A stretch of 64,000 nt of DNA from JAHFUA01 sp963733935 (GTDB taxonomy: Bacteria > Acidobacteriota > Terriglobia > Terriglobales > Acidobacteriaceae). The notes under the pieces were generated by a model that was not told the origin of the DNA, made no database searches, and worked only from the letters and a program-made list of their open reading frames with translations. Location: positions 153,739 to 217,738 of the forward strand of contig CAVTEQ010000018.1 of assembly GCA_963733935.1 (NCBI GenBank), written 5' to 3'. Positions 58,306-64,000 of the stretch are shown one piece after another; positions within the stretch are counted from its first letter, which is position 1; the number at the start of each line of letters is the position of its first letter. Both the position numbers and the translations under genes were made by a program.

Positions 58306-60084
58306 CTAGTGGGCGGCTACCGTCGCCGGATCGGTCTGCATGACATAGTCCTTGGCCGCTCCCGGCACGCTGTATTCGTACGGTCCATGATTTACGACGG
58401 GCGTCACCCCGCCGAAATTGTCATGTGGCGGCGGCGAGGGTACCGTCCACTCCAGGGTGGTCGCTTCCCACGGGTTCATATCCGCCTTTTTGCCCTTCGC
58501 CATGCTCCACAGCAGGTTGAACAGGAAGATCAACTGGGCACCGATGGTGATGAACGCGGCGATCGAAATAAAACGGTTCAGTGGAATAAGGTGAAGCAGG
58601 TATTGCACTTCGGTGAACTGCGAGTAGCGGCGCGGCTGTCCGGCCATGCCCAGGTAGTGCATCGGCATGAAGACCGCGTAGGCGCCGGCCAAAGTGATGA
58701 AGAAATGGATTTTGCCCAGGGTTTCGTTCATCATCCGCCCGAACATCTTGGGGAACCAATAATAGGTGCCGGCAAAGATGCCGAAGATGGCAGCCACGCC
58801 CATGATCAGGTGGAAGTGCGCGACGACGAAAGCGGTGTCGTGCAGTGGAATGTCGAGCACCGGTTGTGCCAGGAACGGCCCGCTCAGCCCGCCGGAGACG
58901 AAGAGCGAAACAAAGCCGATGGCAAACAGCATCGGAGTCTGGAAACGGATGCGTCCGCCCCAGAGCGTGCCCAGCCAGTTGAAAGTCTTAATGGCCGAGG
59001 GCACGCCGATGGCCATGGTCATCACCGAGAAAGCGAAGGCTGAGTACGGGCTCATGCCGCTCATGAACATGTGATGGCCCCACACCAGGAAGCCGAGAAT
59101 GCCGATGGCCAGGATGGCATACACCATCGCCTTGTAGCCGAAGATGGGCTTGCGAGAGAACGTCGAGAGCAACTGTGAAGCCACGCCCATGCCCGGCAGA
59201 ATGGCGATGTAAACCTCAGGGTGTCCGAAGAACCAGAACAGATGCTGCCACAGGAGCGGCGAGCCGCCGATATGGGTGATGGGATGTCCACCGGGATTCA
59301 AGCCTCCGGGTGGAACGGTGAGGCTGCCATTGATGCTCAGGCCGCCCGGAACGAAGAAGCTGGTGCCCACGTTGCGATCCAGCAGCAGCAGGATGCCTCC
59401 GGCGAGCAGCACGCCGAAGGCGAGCAGTCCCAGCATGGCGGTGACGAACCACGCCCAGCAAGTGAGCGGCATGCGGAACAGCGACATGCCGCGCGCTCGC
59501 AGGTCGAGCGTGGTGGTAATGAAGTTCAGAGCGCCCATCAGCGAAGCCACGCAGAAGATCGCGATGCTGATGATCCACAGGTCTTCACCCAATCCCTGGC
59601 CGGGACCGGCCGACGGGATGGCGCTCAGCGTGACGTAGTTGGTCCACCCTGAGAGCGGTGCTCCACCTTCCACGAAGAACGCGGCGATCATCACCACGAA
59701 CGACACGAACGTCGTCCAGAAGGAGAGCATGTTCAGCGTGGGGAAGGCCATGTCCGGCGCGCCGATCTGAATCGGCAGGAAGTAATTGCCGAAGCCGCTC
59801 TGCGGCGCGGTGGTGAGCACGAAGAACACCATGATGGTGCCGTGCATGGTGAGCAGCGTCAGGTACTGCTCCGGTTTGATGTGCCCGAACCATGGCAGAT
59901 TGGCCTCCGGCCACACCAGGTGGATGCGCATGAACAATGACAGGCCCATGCCCACGAACACCGCCACCAGGGCCAGGAAGTAGTACTGGATGCCGATCAC
60001 CTTGTGATCGAGGCTGAAAATGTATTTGCGGATAAAGCCGGTGGGCGCGGCGTGCGCGTGCACCGCGTGTGCTTCGGTACTCAT
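58306..60084 (-). CDS. ctaD: Cytochrome c oxidase subunit I
   Basis: A 592-residue heme-copper oxidase catalytic subunit. Landmarks are the low-spin heme ligand region LLTMHGTIMVFFVL, CuB ligand and crosslinked Tyr in FWFFGHPEVYIAILPG, the CuB histidine pair in VWGHHMFMSGMSPY, and heme-binding HDTAFVVAHFHLIMG. The HPEVY and glycine pattern place it in the A-type family. It reduces oxygen to water and pumps protons at the inner membrane. Confidence 0.96.
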   Translation of the reverse strand: MSTEAHAVHAHAAPTGFIRKYIFSLDHKVIGIQYYFLALVAVFVGMGLSLFMRIHLVWPEANLPWFGHIKPEQYLTLLTMHGTIMVFFVLTTAPQSGFGNYFLPIQIGAPDMAFPTLNMLSFWTTFVSFVVMIAAFFVEGGAPLSGWTNYVTLSAIPSAGPGQGLGEDLWIISIAIFCVASLMGALNFITTTLDLRARGMSLFRMPLTCWAWFVTAMLGLLAFGVLLAGGILLLLDRNVGTSFFVPGGLSINGSLTVPPGGLNPGGHPITHIGGSPLLWQHLFWFFGHPEVYIAILPGMGVASQLLSTFSRKPIFGYKAMVYAILAIGILGFLVWGHHMFMSGMSPYSAFAFSVMTMAIGVPSAIKTFNWLGTLWGGRIRFQTPMLFAIGFVSLFVSGGLSGPFLAQPVLDIPLHDTAFVVAHFHLIMGVAAIFGIFAGTYYWFPKMFGRMMNETLGKIHFFITLAGAYAVFMPMHYLGMAGQPRRYSQFTEVQYLLHLIPLNRFISIAAFITIGAQLIFLFNLLWSMAKGKKADMNPWEATTLEWTVPSPPPHDNFGGVTPVVNHGPYEYSVPGAAKDYVMQTDPATVAAH

Positions 60085-60129
60085 CGCGTTCTCTCTCCAG
60101 AATGATGGCTGAACAATGTTGTCACGGGA

Positions 60130-60931
60130 TTACTGCGATTGTTTCTCCGCCACCTTGGCGGCCAGCCACTTGTCGTAGTCCGCCTGGCTGACGACCTTCA
60201 AGATGCCGTGCATCTTGTAGTGTCCCAGGCCGCAGAGCTCGGCGCAGGCAATCTCGTAGTCGCCGAGTTTGGTGGGAGTGAAGTGCATGTGGATCATCAA
60301 GCCGGGAACGGCGTCCTGCTTGAAGCGCATGGCAGGAATGAAGAAGCTGTGGATCACGTCCTGCGCGCGCAGCACCACCTCGGCTTCGCGGTTCGACCGG
60401 CAGGTACATGGTGCCGGTGACCACGTCGTCCTTGCTGGCGGGATCGTCGGGATCGATGCCCACGGGATTCCCCACCGAGGCGTCCTCCAGCTCCGGCTTG
60501 GTGTGGCCCAGCTTGCCGTCCGGTCCGGGATAGCGGAAGTACCAGGCAAACTGCAGGCCGGTCACCTCGACTTGCACCGCTCCTGGTGCAGCCCCCTGGA
60601 AGCGCGCCTCCGCCCAGATCTTCTCGCCCGAGAGGTTCAGCCCCATAAAGAGGATGGCGGTGAGCAGCGTCCAGGTAACCTCCATGGTGGTGTTGCCGTG
60701 GCTGTATTGCACCTTCTGGCCGCGGTCGCGATACCTCCACACCAGGTAGCCGAGCCCCAACTGCGCTGCGAGAAATACGATCCCCATGAGGATGTAGGTC
60801 CAGGTGAAATGGTGGTCGATCAACACGCCGTTCGCCGAGGCTACCGGCAGCGGCGCCCACTTCTGGATCACAAAATAATAGGTGCTGGAGAGAGTGATCA
60901 GCCAGATGATGAACAGGAGCGCAAGCCCCAT
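60130..60931 (-). CDS. ctaC: Cytochrome c oxidase subunit II (frameshifted)
   Basis: About 267 residues read across an inserted base near 60393-60396. Two N-terminal helices (LALLFIIWLITLSSTYYFVI; ILMGIVFLAAQLGLGYLVW) precede the CuA cupredoxin domain. After correction the domain reads NREAEVVLRAQDVIHSFFIP and CAELCGLGHYKMHGI, giving the CuA ligands C-x3-C-x3-H-x2-M. It receives electrons from cytochrome c. Uncorrected, the frame runs to 60122 as a nonsense tail. First gene of the oxidase operon. Confidence 0.88.
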
Positions 60932-61218
60932 CTTCTACCCTCTAATCAGATTGGATTGAACGAGTGCTCCGCGGACCCCCGTCCGGCGGATTGTCGGCCA
61001 TACTAACACACGCGAACTGCCACGCAACAGCGGCTAGAGTGCCTCGCGAGTTGCCGGCCCGAAGAAAATTCAGCGCCCAGAATCCGGCGCGGCCCGGTGG
61101 GGCAGGTCACACAATTTTCACAATTCTGTGGAAAAGCTTGTGGACGCAGAGGGAAAGTGCGGGTTGAAATCCACTAACTGCGTGGCCCGGGCGGATTGCA
61201 CAAAAATCGAGACTACGT

Positions 61219-61644
61219 TCAGCCGCGCACTTCCTCCGGCGACATCAGCAACACGTGCGCTTCGCCCTCGATCACTCGCTCGCCGTGCTGGTTGGTCCAG
61301 ATGGTCGAGAGCGTCAGGACGGGTTTGTCCTCGCGGATATGGCTGACGGTTGCGGTCAGAGTCACCGTATCGCCCACGTACACCGGCTTGACGAAGCGCA
61401 GCGTCTGGTCGAGATAAATCGCGCCCGTTCCCGGCAGATGCATGCCGATGCAGGTGGAGATCAGCGACGCACTCAAGATGCCCTGCGCAATGCGCCGCTT
61501 GAAGCGCGTTCGCGCCGCGAAAGCCGCGTCCATGTGCAGGGGATTGCGGTCGCCGGTGAGTGCGGCGAACTTTTCGATCTCGGCATCGTCGAAGGTTTTG
61601 GTCAAGCGGGCGGAATCGCCCAGCTTCCAGGTGCGCAACTCCAC
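61219..61644 (-). CDS. MaoC-type (R)-hydratase
   Basis: A 141-residue hotdog-fold enoyl-CoA hydratase. The key Asp/His region ALTGDRNPLHMDAAFAARTRFKRRIAQGIL contains the catalytic Asp-x4-His (D-R-N-P-L-H) and the following segment ISTCIGMHLPGTGAIYLDQTLRF is typical. GTG 61644 has GAGAGGAGATTCTAAA before it. An alternative ATG 61839 in the same frame, with GAGGGAGATGAT before it, would add 65 residues encoded largely by a mobile repeat, so the GTG start is preferred. Confidence 0.88.
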   Translation of the reverse strand: MELRTWKLGDSARLTKTFDDAEIEKFAALTGDRNPLHMDAAFAARTRFKRRIAQGILSASLISTCIGMHLPGTGAIYLDQTLRFVKPVYVGDTVTLTATVSHIREDKPVLTLSTIWTNQHGERVIEGEAHVLLMSPEEVRG

Positions 61645-61668
61645 TTTAGAATCTCCTCTCTTAGCCGG

Positions 61669-61787
61669 TGTACCACACGAGCGTACTCTGCTCGTGTGAG
61701 AAACGGGCATTCGATTGTTTTGACTATTGGCCTGTTGGCAAAGATACTGTGTCGCGACGGGTTGTGCGACAACGACGCTGGGGCGCT
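61669..61787. repeat. Truncated copy of the 187-bp REPIN-like element
   Basis: 119 bp that match 62411-62529 with 8 differences (about 93% identity), including the palindrome CCACACGAGCGTACTCTGCT. The right terminal palindrome of the full element is missing. It lies within the extended upstream frame of the MaoC gene. Confidence 0.85.
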
Positions 61788-61839
61788 TCTTGGTTAACTG
61801 GACGGAATCGCCGAGCTTCCAACGGTGCTCCACTGCCAT
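61788..61839 (-). pseudogene. Duplicated 5' fragment of a MaoC-type gene
   Basis: From ATG 61839 the frame reads MAVEHRWKLGDSVQLTK, clearly related to VELRTWKLGDSARLTK at the start of the intact gene, then runs into repeat sequence. It has its own ribosome site. Either a former tandem paralogue was cut by the element or the gene's 5' end was duplicated at insertion. Confidence 0.65.
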
Positions 61840-61856
61840 ATCATCTCCCTCGCGAC

Positions 61857-61941
61857 GGTGCCCCGCATCTGCCCGGGTTTGGCAGATGTGGGTCTTGTAT
61901 GACTGACCCACGTTTCCCAAAAGCGGGGAAACATGGGGCAC
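61857..61941. repeat. REPIN-like pair of palindromes
   Basis: Two palindromes face each other: GCCCCGCATCTGCC / GGCAGATGTGGG (61861-61892) and CCCACGTTTCCC / GGGAAACATGGG (61907-61937). The outer ends are GTGCCCC and GGGGCAC. Stem sequences differ from those at 62408 but the end sequences agree. Confidence 0.7.
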
Positions 61942-61985
61942 TCGGCATCTATGTGTAAAGTACACATATGTACTCCGGAGGATTC

Positions 61986-62381
61986 ATGCCGAACACACAG
62001 ACCTTGATAGCTCAGGCCTACTCTGCCTTCAATCATCGGGATATCGACAGCGCCCTGGCGCTCATGAGTGAGAACGTTAGCTGGCCCAAGGCATCGGAAG
62101 GCGGGCGTGTCGTCGGGAAAGAAGAGATTCGGTCCTACTGGACCCGTCAGTGGAAGGAGTTTGATCCTCACGTGGAACCACTTGAGGTGATCGACCAGGA
62201 AGGCGGCATTACCGATGTCAAAGTTCATCAGCTCGTGAAAAGCCTTGGTGGCGACGTCCTTTCTGATAGCGAGGTGTGGCACGTTTACACCATCGCGAAC
62301 GGTCTCATTGAACGCATGGACCTCAAGGAAAGCGAAACAAGCTCGGACCCAACCCCATCTACAGCATTCTCCAGACACTAG
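61986..62381 (+). CDS. NTF2/SnoaL-like protein
   Basis: A 131-residue protein of the NTF2-like cone fold, with LIAQAYSAFNHRDIDSALAL, MSENVSWPKASEGGRVVGKE and VHQLVKSLGGDVLSDSEVWH typical of the SnoaL-like group (isomerases, hydrolases or non-catalytic). ATG 61986 follows TCCGGAGGATTC, an excellent ribosome site; ATG 61968 is less likely. Confidence 0.8.
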   Translation: MPNTQTLIAQAYSAFNHRDIDSALALMSENVSWPKASEGGRVVGKEEIRSYWTRQWKEFDPHVEPLEVIDQEGGITDVKVHQLVKSLGGDVLSDSEVWHVYTIANGLIERMDLKESETSSDPTPSTAFSRH

Positions 62382-62407
62382 CACGTGTCAGGAAGTTGCA
62401 CCCGCGC

Positions 62408-62594
62408 GGGTGCCCCACACGAGCGTACTTTGCTCGTGTGGGAAACAGGCATTCGCTTGCTTTGACTATTGGCCTGTTGGCAAAGATACTGTGTCGCGAC
62501 AGGTTGTGCGACAACGACGCTGGGGCGCTGAAAGTTGTGGGTTGCTGGTCAACCAACAATCCCACACGAGCAAGTACGCTCGTGTGGGGCACCC
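62408..62594. mobile_element. 187-bp non-autonomous element with palindromic terminal inverted repeats
   Basis: The left end (62408-62441, GGGTGCCCCACACGAGCGTA onwards) and the right end (62561-62594) are reverse complements over about 34 bp with one base missing, and each is itself a hairpin (62414-62424/62432-62442; 62561-62571/62578-62588). No coding frame inside. This is the layout of a REPIN or small MITE. Confidence 0.75.
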
Positions 62595-62872
62595 TTTGTC
62601 TGTTGGAGTCGAGGTTTACGTGGGCCACCCTCTATAACCGTGTCGGCGTTGTCAAGAGACACGGCGAGCGGTCGAAGGTTTTGGTTTTTCCCTTCGTGGA
62701 GAGGTTTCTGTTTTTGCCTTGCATTGCTCATACGCCAAGGCTCGCATGAGAATCAGGCGGTGGAGCTGATTCCACCAACCATCTATTCGGTCACTCTATT
62801 TCCGACCATGATTCGTTGTTCGGACTCCCGGCTTTCCGGGGAGGCAAGGCGCCCAATCAGCCCAACGATGAG
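62595..62872. other. Intergenic sequence between REPIN-like element and IS110 transposase
   Basis: No gene or clear repeat recognised. It probably includes the downstream end of the IS110-family element, but its boundary cannot be fixed by eye. Confidence 0.35.
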
Positions 62873-63913
62873 TTACGACTTCACCAGGGTGGCCCCCGGG
62901 CTGCCTTGCATGCGAACCAGCTGCGCATAACTGGCCTGGGCTGCGCAGCATCCAGTACATCCGTCACCGCCAGTTTCCGGGCGATGGCGACCTTGGCCAC
63001 GCCACTGCCCCGGCGCAACTTCAGGCGCTGATAGTCTTGTGTAGCTCGGCATCGCAGCCGCGCCGCCGTGTGTCCGGCTTCCACCAGTAACGACCGCATC
63101 ATGGGATTGCCTTGCTTGGAGATGGCTCCCAGCCGCTGCCGTCCTCCGGAAGAGTGCTCGCGCGGATTCAGCCCCAGATAACTGACCACCTGCTTGCTGC
63201 GCGCGAATCGCTCCACCGGCCCCAGCGTCAGCACGAAGGCCAGCGAGGTAACCGGACCCACTCCGGGATGGGTCATCAGACGCACCGCTGCCGGCATTCT
63301 GCTCCGCCTGCTCGGCCACCGCCTGGTCCAGTTCTTCAGCGATTGATCCAGTTGATCGAGCATCGTCAGCAATTCTTGCCGGCGACGGCTGGCCCACAGA
63401 CCCAACCGCAGAGCTCTCCAACTCGGCTCGCCCTTGCTTGGTGAACAGCTTTTTCTTGCGGCACACGCCCTCCCCCATGGCCAGCGCGTGCAGCTGATTG
63501 CCCACCGCGTTGCGCATCCACACCAGCTTCTGCCGATGCCACACCAGTTGCCGCAGATCGCGCTCCTCCAGGCTCGGCCGCCAGATGCGCGGAAAGCGCT
63601 CGCTCAGCAGCAACTGCAGCACGTGGGCGGCATCCCGCTCGTCCGTCTTTTGCTTGCGCACCATCGAGGCCCGGATCTGCGGCCGCATCCCCGATCCACA
63701 ACTCGTGCCCCAACTCCGCCAGCATCCGCTCGAACCAGCGCGTGTGCCCGGTGGCTTCGATGCCCACTCGCACCGGCCCTGCGAGCTCGCGTAAAAGGCC
63801 CGCGCCTCGCCGCTCTCGTGTTCCAAACGACGCTCCACCAGCTCGCCCGTCTCCTCATCCAGCATCGCGATCTGCTGGTAGCGCGTGTGTAAATCACAAC
63901 CTACAATCTTCAT
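62873..63913 (-). pseudogene. IS110-family transposase, multiply frameshifted
   Basis: Pieces in three frames make up one IS110-type DEDD transposase of about 345 residues. The N-terminus has MKIVGCDLHTRYQQIAMLDE and, in another frame, RVGIEATGHTRWFERMLAEL. The C-terminal transposase_20 region is MTHPGVGPVTSLAFVLTLGP, YLGLNPREHSSGGRQRLG and SKQGNPMMRSLLVEAGHTA. I count six frame changes (near 63785, 63690, 63410, 63330, 63300 and 62940), three insertions and three deletions. It is therefore inactive as written, or the sequence is poor here. Ends of the element were not found. Confidence 0.8.
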
Positions 63914-64000
63914 GTGCTCGGCTCCTTTCCTCCGAGCCTTGGTTTGTTTGAGCGCACCAAGTGTACTCGGCGGATGGGAGCCGACACGGTTATCTAATCA

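Overview
This window is GC-rich bacterial chromosomal DNA, most likely from an Acidobacteriota (Terriglobia-type) genome or a metagenome bin of one. The assignment is inferred from gene content: BshB1 of bacillithiol synthesis, PdxS/PdxT vitamin B6 synthesis, a TonB-type energy transducer, a BNR/sortilin-like propeller protein, an aa3/caa3-type oxidase with two COX3 genes and a COX4-like subunit, and many dispersed intergenic palindromes. No rRNA or tRNA gene was recognised. At least eleven genes' worth of frame breaks look like single-base insertions in short homopolymers, so several genes are annotated across a frameshift; sequencing error is the first explanation.

Layout. 1-0.54 kb: truncated IS200-like/RAYT transposase followed by REP-type hairpins. 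0.86-10 kb: TonB, FAD reductase and GNAT, thioesterase-like proteins, pdxT/pdxS, and a large BNR-repeat protein (frameshifted). 10.2-19.1 kb: the most unusual block. It has a radical SAM protein, a sigma54 activator, a sigma54 (-24/-12) promoter driving a small protein of 14 perfect seven-residue repeats, and a facing operon for a triple-GAF/HlyD fusion, an HlyD lipoprotein and a PqqD-like/M50 peptidase/HlyD fusion. This resembles a peptide maturation and export system that I cannot match to a described one. 19.3-20.4 kb: STAS and HAD proteins.

20.5-27.7 kb: a redox module with archaemetzincin, sigma54 response regulator, CxxCH-containing sensor kinase, NrfD/HybB-like and HybA-like subunits, a membrane-anchored GcvH-like protein and a cytochrome c. 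Two sigma54-type promoters share a related dyad, which suggests control by the module's own regulator. 27.7-38.7 kb: housekeeping genes (OsmC, TPR protein, NfeD, Xre/RES toxin-antitoxin pair, slipin, polyprenyl synthase, BshB1, NifU-like, cobalamin-binding protein, Nudix, Nramp). 38.9-44.6 kb: small regulators, a Gly/Tyr-rich secreted protein, TolC plus membrane methyltransferase, SYLF protein, receiver protein.

45-50 kb: a Fur-box-preceded iron uptake operon: FTR1-DUF2318 fusion, two FtsX/MacB-like permeases and an ABC ATPase fused to a DtxR-like repressor. 50-56 kb: SprT-like protease, two secreted helical proteins, a TPR protein and UvrA. 56.2-60.9 kb: cytochrome c oxidase operon. 61-64 kb: MaoC dehydratase with a disrupted duplicated 5' end, REPIN/MITE-like elements, an NTF2-like protein and a multiply frameshifted IS110-family transposase.
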